Shown here one piece after another: positions 1 to 8,274 of a DNA stretch of 64,000 bases; positions within the stretch are counted from its first letter, which is position 1, and the number at the start of each line of letters is the position of its first letter. Both the position numbers and the translations under genes were made by a program. A model generated the notes under the pieces. That model was given only the letters and a program-made list of their open reading frames with translations, searched no databases and had not been told where the DNA came from. Origin of the DNA: Gramella sp. AN32 (GTDB taxonomy: Bacteria; Bacteroidota; Bacteroidia; Flavobacteriales; Flavobacteriaceae); assembly GCF_023718305.1 (NCBI RefSeq), contig NZ_QEYO01000001.1, positions 310,001-374,000 on the forward strand, in the 5' to 3' direction.

Positions 1-400
1 TTAAATTGATATAAGCAAATCTCCAAAGTAATAGAGCTCCGGCAATGGATATGAAAAAGAATAAAATCTGAAGGCGATTTTCGGGAAGACTTGGGCTAAA
101 ATAAGGCGTAAGAATATAAAATATGACCGTAGCTGTCGTAGTAAGCAAAACGTTCTTGACAACTATGTCAAAACGTGCCGCTCTTTGCAGGTTGTATAGT
201 TCAAAAATGGAAGCGAATAGGTTTAAGTATAATAACAGTAATCCCGTCCAAATCCAATAATTCTCATCAATTCTAAAATAATCAAATTGAAAGATTACAC
301 CTACAAGAGCCAAAGTGATTAAAATCCCTAAATTATCAAATAAACGAAGTAATAACTTACGTTCAGAAATTTCTAAATGAAAAAGTGGTTTTTTAGACAT
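1..400 (-). CDS. Initiating sugar-phosphate transferase, N-terminal membrane part (partial)
   Basis: The frame opens with ATG at 400 and stays open to the window edge (133 codons, no stop). The translation begins MSKKPLFHLEIS and has four hydrophobic segments at roughly residues 23-38, 49-67, 82-97 and 111-127. A short cytosolic start followed by four membrane helices is the N-terminal layout of WcaJ/WbaP-type polyprenyl-phosphate hexose-1-phosphate transferases. These enzymes load the first sugar onto undecaprenyl phosphate and often end flavobacterial polysaccharide operons. The catalytic domain lies outside the window, so the assignment rests on topology and position. A different polytopic membrane protein is possible. 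Confidence 0.6.
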   Translation of the reverse strand, partial: MSKKPLFHLEISERKLLLRLFDNLGILITLALVGVIFQFDYFRIDENYWIWTGLLLLYLNLFASIFELYNLQRAARFDIVVKNVLLTTTATVIFYILTPYFSPSLPENRLQILFFFISIAGALLLWRFAYINL

Positions 401-438
401 CGATATTCGGACTCAATCAACGGATAAATATATCAAAT

Positions 439-1464
439 TTAACTTAACAACTTCATCCATTCAGCTTTTACATTTTCCCAATCATATTTTTCAGCTTCCA
501 ATCTGGCCTTATGAGCAATCTTGTTGGTGACCTCCTGATTTTCTAATAGATATTCAATAGCTTCAGCCATTTCCAACGCATCATCAGAATTAACCAGAAT
601 AGCATTTTTATTATGCTTTAATATATACGGAATTCCACCTACATTGGTTGTAACTATTACCATCCCCAGGGCCATCGCTTCCAGTACACTCACGGGGGTA
701 TTGTCAATTCTGGAAGTATTTATAAAAATATCGTATTCTTCTGAAAGATCTATCCAGTGAGACTTTGAAAGATGACCCTTAAAAACTACCGGCAAATTAT
801 TTTCTTCACAATAAGTTCTCAGATTTTCTAAACTCCCATCTTTTTCCGCGCCAACCATACATAACCTGGAATCCGGATAAAATTTAAGCATTTTTCCTAA
901 TACTTCTACCGCTAGTTTTGGGTTATAAACTTCAGAAAATGAACGTACCCAAAGTAAATTCGGTTTGAACATTTCTCTCTTCTTAAATTTATACTGATCT
1001 AAATCAATGCTATTCGGTATAACTTTTAAGGTCCCTAATTTAAATTTTGATAATTGGTTGAAAAGATATAATGAGGGTACAATATTTAATTCAGAATTTG
1101 AGAAGATTCTTTTTATTAGGAAAGAAGTTTTCTCAAATCTTTCCGGAAGGTTTCCCCCATGAAAAATAAATACATATGGCAAACCTAACATACGGCTCAA
1201 TTGCCCGCAACTAACCGCATACCAAAAGTTTGTGGTACTGTAGGTATCTATTAGAATTTTCCTGGCTGTTTTCCTGTATTGAAAAATTGTGGAAAGCATT
1301 TCAAAAATTCTAAGAATTTTATTCTTCTGAGAAGAGACTGCAATTATTTTTAAATCTTTCGACTTTAATTTTTCTGATAACGTATCGATGGTTGTAGGAG
1401 AATAACCATGTTTCTGTAATTTATTTCCAATGTATACTATCAAGTTTCGAGAAGTCGGTTCCAT
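439..1464 (-). CDS. Glycosyltransferase family 4 (paralog of next gene)
   Basis: This 341-residue protein has the GT-B layout of GT4 enzymes. The acceptor half carries HGGNLPERF near residue 102. The donor half begins at KPNLLWVRSF and ends with the conserved loop DNTPVSVLEAMALG followed by NVGGIPYIL. It would add one sugar from a nucleotide donor to the growing lipid-linked glycan at the inner membrane. The protein is clearly similar along its length to the product of the upstream gene (shared YIGN, LIDTY, HGGNLPER, DGSL, NTPxSVxEAM), so the pair looks like a tandem duplication. The reading frames overlap by 25 bp, which suggests translational coupling. Sugar specificity cannot be read from sequence. 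Confidence 0.9.
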   Translation of the reverse strand: MEPTSRNLIVYIGNKLQKHGYSPTTIDTLSEKLKSKDLKIIAVSSQKNKILRIFEMLSTIFQYRKTARKILIDTYSTTNFWYAVSCGQLSRMLGLPYVFIFHGGNLPERFEKTSFLIKRIFSNSELNIVPSLYLFNQLSKFKLGTLKVIPNSIDLDQYKFKKREMFKPNLLWVRSFSEVYNPKLAVEVLGKMLKFYPDSRLCMVGAEKDGSLENLRTYCEENNLPVVFKGHLSKSHWIDLSEEYDIFINTSRIDNTPVSVLEAMALGMVIVTTNVGGIPYILKHNKNAILVNSDDALEMAEAIEYLLENQEVTNKIAHKARLEAEKYDWENVKAEWMKLLS

Positions 1465-2456
1465 TTTTCTTTTACAATTTCCCAGTCAAATCCTTCCACT
1501 TTTGCCCTGGCTTTTCGGCTTAGTTCAAGAGCGGTTTCTGGGTTTTCTATCAGTCTTAAAACTTCGGTTGCCATTGCCTGGGCATCATTCTCGAGAACTA
1601 AGATACCATCAACATTATTATCAATCAAATAATCCATTCCGCCAACCCGGGTACTAATAATTGGAAGTCCCAAACTCATGGCTTCAATTACACTAATTGG
1701 GGTATTGTCTATAGAAGTTGTATTTATAAAAAAATCATAATCCCTGGAAAGTTTAGCCCATTGTTTCTTCTTTAACTTTCCAGTAAAAGTGATCTCCAAA
1801 CCGTATTTTTTTCCCAACTTTTTACAGTTATGAAGAGAGCCATCTTTATCTGGCCCAACCATACACATAGTGGCACCGGGAATCTTCTCATTAATAATCT
1901 TTAGCACCTCAACCGCTAAGATTGGATTATACCTTTTCTGAAACCTTCTTACCCAGAGCAGTTTTGGCTGAAAATCATTTCTTTCTTTAAAGGGATAATT
2001 TTTAAGCCGAATTGAATTTGGGATTATCTGGGTATTTTTAAAATTATGTTTTTGAAAAACATTGAATAAATATTTTGATGGTGCTACGTTCACCAAAGAA
2101 TTTCCAAATAAATCTTTGCTAAAGTTTTTTGAGTCTTCAAGCCTTTCCGGGAGGTTACCACCGTGAAGGATGGGAATATAATCCATCTTTAAAAGCTCAC
2201 AGGTTTTCCCAACCAAATAGGCATAATAAAAATTCATTGCACCGTAAGTGTCTATAAGGACGATATCTGTGGTTTTTTTATACCTCGCCAATAAAGCTAA
2301 CATCTCTACAAGCCTCAAGGCTTTATTATTTCGGGTCGATGCCGTACGGACTGTATAGCCTTCTTTTCGCAACATTTTACTGAAGAAGGATATATAAGTA
2401 GCGGTAAAGCTATTAACCTGCAAGTCGTTTCCTATGTACAGGATCCTTTTTTTCAT
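1440..2456 (-). CDS. Glycosyltransferase family 4
   Basis: The 338-residue protein is a GT4-type GT-B glycosyltransferase. HGGNLPERL sits in the N-terminal half. The C-terminal donor site contains NTTSIDNTPISVIEAMSLGLPIISTRVGGMDYLI, the EX7E-type region that binds the nucleotide sugar. It is the apparent paralog of the downstream gene. Its start overlaps the end of the upstream polymerase gene by 44 bp, an unusually long overlap. The first ATG gives MKKRILYIGN, which matches the MxxxLIVYIGN start of the paralog, so the start is well supported. Donor and acceptor are unknown. Confidence 0.9.
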   Translation of the reverse strand: MKKRILYIGNDLQVNSFTATYISFFSKMLRKEGYTVRTASTRNNKALRLVEMLALLARYKKTTDIVLIDTYGAMNFYYAYLVGKTCELLKMDYIPILHGGNLPERLEDSKNFSKDLFGNSLVNVAPSKYLFNVFQKHNFKNTQIIPNSIRLKNYPFKERNDFQPKLLWVRRFQKRYNPILAVEVLKIINEKIPGATMCMVGPDKDGSLHNCKKLGKKYGLEITFTGKLKKKQWAKLSRDYDFFINTTSIDNTPISVIEAMSLGLPIISTRVGGMDYLIDNNVDGILVLENDAQAMATEVLRLIENPETALELSRKARAKVEGFDWEIVKEKWNRLLET

Positions 2457-3777
2457 CAGTTATATATAAAAGTGCAAGTCCATAAACAAAAGCAGGCATT
2501 GCAATTCGCATTGCTGAATGGTTTATTGTCAAAAACCAGAAAGCCACGAATGCTAAAAAAAAATAATTATTCTTGAACTTAAACCAGAAAATTATTGGAA
2601 CAAATAAAAGAATTGCTAATGCAAAAATACCCAATACTCCATGTTCTGCAAGTAATCTACTAATTTCATTATGGCTTGCAATTACAATTCCCAGATTTTC
2701 TTCTCTATATTCTATTCCTTTTCCCACGCCAATTCCTAAAAGCGGATGTTTATAGAACGCTGTTAATTCAGTTTCAATCAATTCAGCCCTACCTGTGGTT
2801 ATATCTTCTTTGAGTACCCCTGCAGCATCCTTGTTAGTATATCTATTACCTATAAGACCTCTAGTTTCAAAAGAGGAAAACAACCAAACTACAGTAAAAA
2901 TAGCAACCATAGAAATAATCCTAAGGTTTGAACCTTCAAGCTTTTTAGAATCTTGTTTATAGTAGAAAAATATTAAAAACGCAACTATAGAGGCTAAGGC
3001 AGTAAAAATCCCTCCTCTGCTAAAGGTTATTACTGCTCGATAACCCATTAAAATTAATAGGATAACATCAATTAAGTTTATTAGTTTATTTCTTATTGTA
3101 AATAATCTGGTGGCAATTAAAAAACATCCCATTCCCAAAACTGTTGAAATCTGGTTAGGACCAAAACCCCCGGTAGCAGCATAATTTCCACTTAAACTTA
3201 TTTTCACATCATCCATACTGGGGGTATGAAAATATAAATAAACCATTTGAGCGATTAAGGGCATTAAGATCATTAATAATACTCTCTGCAAATCTTCTAT
3301 TTTTATTTTTTTATAATAACAATAGAGAGCGGAAATACCTAAACAAACGGGCCCGGCTAAATTAAATGCGATAAGTTTTCTAACCTCCGCATCATAGCTG
3401 AAATTGAAGGAAGCGATTAAAACCCCGGGGAAAAGAATGAGGAGGTAAAGCCAATAAGGTATAGTTTTGGAACTGGCACCTTTGAAAAACATTCCTATCA
3501 ATAGAAAAATAATAACTGCATATTTACCCGTTTCCCAAAAAAATAGCGATCCGGTCTGTCTAAAAAAGACCTCACCACCCGCTATATATGCCGCAGCCAT
3601 TAAGGCTTCATTCCCTTTATTCTTCCTGTCTATGATCACAAAAAGAAAGGATCCCATTATAATGAGCACAATTATTTTTGATAAGGACGGAATGAGATAT
3701 ATCAATAACCCATATCCTATATGTAGGATTAACATCCTAATATAGAATTGATTGTTTATATAGTCTGCCTTATTCAA
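2413..3777 (-). CDS. O-antigen polymerase/ligase-like membrane protein (Wzy/WaaL family)
   Basis: A 454-residue polytopic protein with about ten to twelve hydrophobic segments. Near residue 330 it has a larger soluble loop followed by KHPLLGIGVGKGIEYREE and ASHNEISRLLAEHGVLG, the signature of the Wzy_C (O-antigen ligase/polymerase) domain. Members polymerise lipid-linked repeat units in the periplasm or join finished glycan to lipid A or protein. It lies among glycosyltransferase genes, overlapping its neighbours by 44 and 8 bp. The locus also encodes an ABC-type exporter (Wzm/Wzt), so whether this enzyme polymerises, ligates or serves a second glycan is open. Confidence 0.85.
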   Translation of the reverse strand: MNKADYINNQFYIRMLILHIGYGLLIYLIPSLSKIIVLIIMGSFLFVIIDRKNKGNEALMAAAYIAGGEVFFRQTGSLFFWETGKYAVIIFLLIGMFFKGASSKTIPYWLYLLILFPGVLIASFNFSYDAEVRKLIAFNLAGPVCLGISALYCYYKKIKIEDLQRVLLMILMPLIAQMVYLYFHTPSMDDVKISLSGNYAATGGFGPNQISTVLGMGCFLIATRLFTIRNKLINLIDVILLILMGYRAVITFSRGGIFTALASIVAFLIFFYYKQDSKKLEGSNLRIISMVAIFTVVWLFSSFETRGLIGNRYTNKDAAGVLKEDITTGRAELIETELTAFYKHPLLGIGVGKGIEYREENLGIVIASHNEISRLLAEHGVLGIFALAILLFVPIIFWFKFKNNYFFLAFVAFWFLTINHSAMRIAMPAFVYGLALLYITDEKKDPVHRKRLAG

Positions 3778-4831
3778 ATTTCAAATTTTGAATGAAAATT
3801 GAAAATTTTTTTAAAACTGCTTTCTCTGAATAATCCTTTTCAATTCTAGTATGGAAATTTAGAGAATCTAATTTGGCTTCTTCCGGATTATCTAAATAAT
3901 CTTTAATCGCTTCTGATAACTTTACAGGATTATTAGGCGGCACAACTTTTCCATCCCCACCCACGACTCTTTCACACTCTCCTACGGCAGTGCAAATAAC
4001 CGGTAGACCAACCATCCCGTATTCTAAAAGCGCGAGGGGCAAGCCTTCAGACTTTGATGAGAGAATTCCAATATCGGCATCGCCAAGATAGTCTACTACA
4101 GGGTTTACTTCACCATAATAAAATATCGCTGAATTATTTTCAATCATATTCAATAATTCACCAGAATACTGATCATTAAAATCCCTTCCAAAAAGGTGCA
4201 AAGTAACATTATATTTGTCTTGTATCTCACGGAATGCTTCAATAAGTGTGTAGTGGTCCTTCTGAGGCCTCAAGTTAGCTACACATATAATTTTTATGGC
4301 TGAGTTGCCCTGTAGTCCCTTTTTATTTCTTGATTTCTCGTTTACAAAGTTTGGTAGGTAAATAATAGGTTTATTAAATTCAAGCTTTTCCCGGGACCAT
4401 TTCATCAATTTCTCATTAACACTGATAATACCGTCAAAGTATTTGGAAAATTTTCTTAGTAATCTGCTCTTTCTATTATCCGGATATTCACTATTGCCAT
4501 AATGATCATGCCAGATTATTTTTATTTTGCTACCCGTTATTTTACACAAAACTGCCCAAAACCAGGAACTGCTATGCGCCTGAATAATCTCAATATTATT
4601 TTCTGAAATTATTTTTTTCAATTTGTAAAAAGCTCTAAAATCAAATGCATTCAACTTTCTTAGAAAATGATAATTAGCCTTTTTATCTACCTGTTCAGCA
4701 AGTAAACCTTCTTCCCTACTGGCAACAAGTAAGCTGTGGTGGCCTTCTCTTTCCAGTGCCAAAAAATAGTTCAAAGCCATTCTCTCTGCTCCTCCGGGTC
4801 TAAGACTGTCTATAAGCTGTAGTATCTTCAC
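3770..4831 (-). CDS. Glycosyltransferase family 4
   Basis: The 353-residue protein opens with MKILQLIDSLRPGGAERMALNYF. The GGAE stretch is the classic N-terminal GT4 signature. The C-terminal half contains SKSEGLPLALLEYGMVGLPVICTAVGE, which holds the two conserved glutamates of the donor-binding loop. It should be a retaining glycosyltransferase acting on the lipid-linked oligosaccharide. It overlaps the polymerase gene by 8 bp and the upstream GT4 gene by 4 bp (ATGA), so the three are probably translated as one coupled set. Specificity is unknown. Confidence 0.92.
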   Translation of the reverse strand: MKILQLIDSLRPGGAERMALNYFLALEREGHHSLLVASREEGLLAEQVDKKANYHFLRKLNAFDFRAFYKLKKIISENNIEIIQAHSSSWFWAVLCKITGSKIKIIWHDHYGNSEYPDNRKSRLLRKFSKYFDGIISVNEKLMKWSREKLEFNKPIIYLPNFVNEKSRNKKGLQGNSAIKIICVANLRPQKDHYTLIEAFREIQDKYNVTLHLFGRDFNDQYSGELLNMIENNSAIFYYGEVNPVVDYLGDADIGILSSKSEGLPLALLEYGMVGLPVICTAVGECERVVGGDGKVVPPNNPVKLSEAIKDYLDNPEEAKLDSLNFHTRIEKDYSEKAVLKKFSIFIQNLKFE

Positions 4832-5934
4832 AATATTTTCTGAATTGCTTTTTCAAATTTTTCTAAAGTATAGGTTCTTGACCATTTCACAGAATTTTGA
4901 GACATCTCCTGATAAATTACAGGGTGGTTTATGATTCTTAAAATTTCGTCAACCGCACTCTCCAAGTCCTCTTCAATTAAAATTCCACGATTTCCAAAAT
5001 CAAGCATCCAGGGGATACAGGAAACTTTTGTAGCTATAGGCACACAACCATAGAACATACCTTCGGCTATCGCTTTTGGCCACCCTTCGCTTTTAGAAGG
5101 CAATATGCAAAAATGGGCTTTTTCGTAAGCCTCTTTTAAAACTGATTGCGGTCTATTCCCCATTAATTTTATATTTTCTGAAAGGCCATGCTTTTGAACA
5201 TAATCGTTAATTTCTGAATGCAATGACCCATCTCCATATAATAAAAGGTGAACCGGGCAAGCTTTTAAAATCAGTTTATGAATAATTTTGACAACCAGAA
5301 AGGGATTTTTTCCGGAGACAAGGCCTCCACAATAGATAAAAGTTAAATTGTTATCTATTTTCTTATCAATAGCGGTTTTGTCCAATTCAGAAAAAGTTGC
5401 GGTAAAAAAGGATAGAATATATTCGGGCTGTTTCTTCCACTTACCATAAATAAGTACTTTTTTATTTTGGATCAAAAATGGATTATTTAAAAGCCATTTT
5501 TGAAATCGATAACTCCAAGGTTGTTTACTATTAGGATCCCAATTCCCGGCATATTTAATTGTTTTTGGTTTTTTGGGAAAAAATATGGAGGCAATCAAAG
5601 CTATTAAGCCAATATTTCCGGGACATCTTATATGCAGATGATCACATGATCTCATTTCAGTAATGCAACTGAGTAGTATTTTAAAACTTTTCTTTAAGCT
5701 TATTAAAAATCCATCTTCTTCAAAGTGGATTATAGGTAATTCTTTTAAAACTATATTCTCATGTTTATAAGGCGCATCAATATTTTTTGGTAATTCTGAG
5801 GCTAGCGGTGCGAGAACCAGGACTTTATCAAAATAATCAATCCAAAGATTCATTTCTTTCACATAGGGGCCATAAGCAAAGAGTTTGTCTTCCTCACAAA
5901 AATGCCCTGCATGTGTAAAAATACCAAACTTCAT
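4828..5934 (-). CDS. Glycosyltransferase family 4
   Basis: A 368-residue GT-B protein. The N-terminal half has HIRCPGNIGLIALIASIF, a GT4-type acceptor domain segment. The C-terminal half has FIYCGGLVSGKNPFLVVKII, the start of the donor domain, and LPSKSEGWPKAIAEGMFYGCVPIATKV, the conserved E-x7-E region. It starts 3 bp after the methyltransferase gene and overlaps the next GT4 gene by 4 bp. It presumably acts at the cytosolic face of the inner membrane. Substrates are not predictable. Confidence 0.9.
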   Translation of the reverse strand: MKFGIFTHAGHFCEEDKLFAYGPYVKEMNLWIDYFDKVLVLAPLASELPKNIDAPYKHENIVLKELPIIHFEEDGFLISLKKSFKILLSCITEMRSCDHLHIRCPGNIGLIALIASIFFPKKPKTIKYAGNWDPNSKQPWSYRFQKWLLNNPFLIQNKKVLIYGKWKKQPEYILSFFTATFSELDKTAIDKKIDNNLTFIYCGGLVSGKNPFLVVKIIHKLILKACPVHLLLYGDGSLHSEINDYVQKHGLSENIKLMGNRPQSVLKEAYEKAHFCILPSKSEGWPKAIAEGMFYGCVPIATKVSCIPWMLDFGNRGILIEEDLESAVDEILRIINHPVIYQEMSQNSVKWSRTYTLEKFEKAIQKIL

Positions 5935-5937
5935 GGA

Positions 5938-6735
5938 TTATTTCTTTTGTAAATACAGGCTTACCTGCATACATTTTAAAAAATGTTTATCAGATTTTCT
6001 GGATTTTTCCCAGTCTTCCAGATGCCATGCCGTACCAATTTGGGTGCGCTTCTTGGAAGAGATTGGGATTAGATTCAAAAGAAAGAACCATTTTGATTTT
6101 CCCAGAACACCTCTTCGATCAAGCAAATTAAAAGATTCGGAAAATTTTTGGATTGTAGATTCGGTAAATGGCCATTCCCAATCCCGGTCGCTCTGAAAAG
6201 GGCGGTAAATTGTTCTGAGCAACCATACCGGTTTACTTGTTGAAGTGGGATCATAACTAACAATTTTTCCTTTTTCTGAAAGTTTACTCTTAAGAATATT
6301 GATTAATTCATCCACATCCTTAAAGTGATGCAGCACCCCGTATGCATAAATCAGATCAAAATTATTCTCCCGGAAATCATCTGATAAAAAATCAATAGCC
6401 TCAGCCCTTGCGTTAGGATACTTGACCAGTCTTTTGTTAAGCTTTGTAATGGCTGGTTCACTAAGATCTATGGCAATATATTCCTTTGCATTATGAGCCA
6501 GGTAGAGACTCAGCGAATTCCCGGCATAACAGCCAAGATCCAGTACCTTTTGATGTTTTAGATCCCCAATCCATTCAGCATGCTGTTCTATTATGAATTT
6601 TTCTACTTTTATCGTCTTTCTAAATCTGGTAAGAATTCCATTTCTCAAGGAAAACCACAATTTAGTAGCGAAGTTTTTTTTAAAACTTTGATAGAACTCC
6701 TTCTGCCGTGTATTTATTTTTTCTTGTCCTTTCAA
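5938..6735 (-). CDS. Class I SAM-dependent methyltransferase
   Basis: The 265-residue protein contains a Rossmann-type SAM site. Motif I is VLDLGCYAGNSL (about residues 64-75), the acidic end of the second strand is IAIDLS, and DLIYAYGVLHHF is the post-II/motif III stretch typical of UbiE/Methyltransf_11 proteins. Within a glycan operon such enzymes usually methylate a sugar hydroxyl or an amino-sugar side chain. This fits the position but is inference. The ATG at 6735 follows the truncated glycosyltransferase remnant by 23 bp. Confidence 0.88.
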   Translation of the reverse strand: MKGQEKINTRQKEFYQSFKKNFATKLWFSLRNGILTRFRKTIKVEKFIIEQHAEWIGDLKHQKVLDLGCYAGNSLSLYLAHNAKEYIAIDLSEPAITKLNKRLVKYPNARAEAIDFLSDDFRENNFDLIYAYGVLHHFKDVDELINILKSKLSEKGKIVSYDPTSTSKPVWLLRTIYRPFQSDRDWEWPFTESTIQKFSESFNLLDRRGVLGKSKWFFLLNLIPISSKKRTQIGTAWHLEDWEKSRKSDKHFLKCMQVSLYLQKK

Positions 6736-6758
6736 TTTTTTAAGCTAATTCTAACTTT

Positions 6759-6992
6759 TTAACTATTAGTTAAATCATTAATTAATTTCAATAAATAGCC
6801 TTTTATTCCTGTAGGCCGTACTGAAGGCCATTTTAAAACTTCAATTCCCGGGTCTATTTCGAAGGGATGTACTTCTGAATCGTAGGTTAAAATAAAAACC
6901 CGATGCCTTTCAGCAAGTTTATTGCTTAATGCAACAAAATACTCTGCACCCGAAGAGTTTTTTAAGCTGAAGCATATAAAATAAGTTTGCAT
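6759..6992 (-). pseudogene. N-terminal stub of a GT4 glycosyltransferase
   Basis: An internal ATG at 6992 gives 77 residues beginning MQTYFICFSLKNSSGAEYFV. The SSGAEYFVALSNKLAE stretch matches the start of GT4 enzymes, where a G-A-E motif follows the first strand. The reading frame ends after the first Rossmann strands, with no acceptor domain completion and no donor domain. A longer frame to 7043 only adds residues encoded by the upstream palindromic repeat. I read this as the remnant of a glycosyltransferase lost by deletion, with the breakpoint close to repeat copies just upstream. Confidence 0.65.
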
Positions 6993-7038
6993 TAATAAAT
7001 TATTGTTAGACCGTAAAGTATTATAAAGGAAAAAAGGT

Positions 7039-7167
7039 GTCATTCTGAACTTGTTTCAGAATCTTATAACACTGCAAATCATTATTATAATATAGACCCT
7101 GAAACCAGTTCAGGGTGACGATGCTGGTTTCTAGAATTGCCGTCATGCTGAACTTGTTTCAGCATCT
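7039..7167. repeat. Flavobacterial palindromic repeat cluster
   Basis: Three related 26-bp units lie here. Copies at 7039-7064 and 7142-7167 are in one orientation with core CTGAACTTGTTTCAG, and an inverted copy lies at 7094-7119 with core CTGAAACCAGTTCAG. Each unit begins GTCA and ends TCT, and each core is itself nearly palindromic. The first two units face each other and could fold into one large hairpin. The cluster fills most of the 7044-7275 gap between the glycosyltransferase stub and the next gene. It resembles REP or MITE-like elements common in flavobacterial genomes. Confidence 0.75.
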
Positions 7168-7275
7168 CATTAGATCTTCTAAAAAATACGTCAATTTTAT
7201 ACGCTAGATATTTTTTTATCACGGGTCTCAGGGCGACGAGATAAATAGTATGATAAAAACAGATATACATATAAA

Positions 7276-8274
7276 TTATCGTTTAATTAATAATCCTATT
7301 AAAGCTGAAAACCTGCCTTTCGCGTCCTCAAGGGCTCGCCTATCTTTAATTCCATTAAAAAACCTGATAAACAGAAGTAAAAAATGTATGGAATACCATT
7401 TTACTTTTGCCGTAACATCTGGGTTCTTATATTTTAATCTCCAAACATGATAACCATTTTCAATAACCATTCTCCCATATTTAAAATAGTCTGGCCTTCC
7501 TGATTCTTCATGAAGGTGAGCCACTTTAGCAGAAGTGTTTACATATAATTTTCCCAATCGAGAAGCCCTTAAACAAAAATCCATATCCTCATACAAACCA
7601 TATCCGGCAAATTTTTCAGAAAATCCTATTTCACTGAAGATAGATTTTTTATAGGAAGAAATACCACCCATAAAATATTCCACTTCATAAATTTTACCGG
7701 ATGGTGGAAGAAAACCCGTAGAAAAACCATGAGAAAATTCCGGCATAACCCCAGGAGGCAGATGCGATAATAAACCCAGCCTTTTCCTTAAAACGTTTCT
7801 AAGGCCCAGTTTACGCACATAGCCATCGATTAAAAATTCATCAAATTTCGGTGAATAATCGTCTTTAACTTTTTCCCAAACTGTTTCATCTTTTATCCAG
7901 CCTCCTACTGCAATTGCTTCCGGATAAACTCTATAAGTATTTAGAAGTTGTTCAAAATAATTATTTTCAAGAACGATATCATCGTCCAGAAAACAAACTA
8001 TTTCCGAGTTATTATCTACTTTATCTATTCCGTAGTTACGTTGTTTTGTTAACCCCCGGTACTCTTGTCCAACCCTTATATATTTAAGTCTATTGAAATT
8101 TTCCTTTTCTAGCATTTCATCTGTCTGTGAATCCTCTGAGCCGTCTATAATTAAAATTTTATTAGGATAACGACTTTGAATTTTTACCGAATCCAGCAAA
8201 CGCCTCAGTGATTCAGCTCTTTGATAAGTACAAACTATAAGACTAAAGTTTAATGATCTATTCTCTTTATTCAT
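7276..8274 (-). CDS. Glycosyltransferase family 2
   Basis: The 332-residue protein has the GT-A fold signature of GT2. It starts FSLIVCTYQRAESLRRLLDS, then ILIIDGSEDSQTDE and the metal-binding stretch VCFLDDDIVL near residue 95. A conserved ED in YEDMDFCLRAS marks the catalytic base region near residue 230. It would transfer a sugar with inversion, using a nucleotide sugar and a divalent metal. No C-terminal membrane helices are evident, only a hydrophobic stretch near residue 300. It overlaps the upstream gene by 8 bp. Confidence 0.92.
   Translation of the reverse strand: MNKENRSLNFSLIVCTYQRAESLRRLLDSVKIQSRYPNKILIIDGSEDSQTDEMLEKENFNRLKYIRVGQEYRGLTKQRNYGIDKVDNNSEIVCFLDDDIVLENNYFEQLLNTYRVYPEAIAVGGWIKDETVWEKVKDDYSPKFDEFLIDGYVRKLGLRNVLRKRLGLLSHLPPGVMPEFSHGFSTGFLPPSGKIYEVEYFMGGISSYKKSIFSEIGFSEKFAGYGLYEDMDFCLRASRLGKLYVNTSAKVAHLHEESGRPDYFKYGRMVIENGYHVWRLKYKNPDVTAKVKWYSIHFLLLFIRFFNGIKDRRALEDAKGRFSALIGLLIKR

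Noticed and set aside
7250..7450. Plus-strand 66-codon frame
   Set aside because: It overlaps the 3' end of an intact GT2 gene on the other strand and looks like its shadow.
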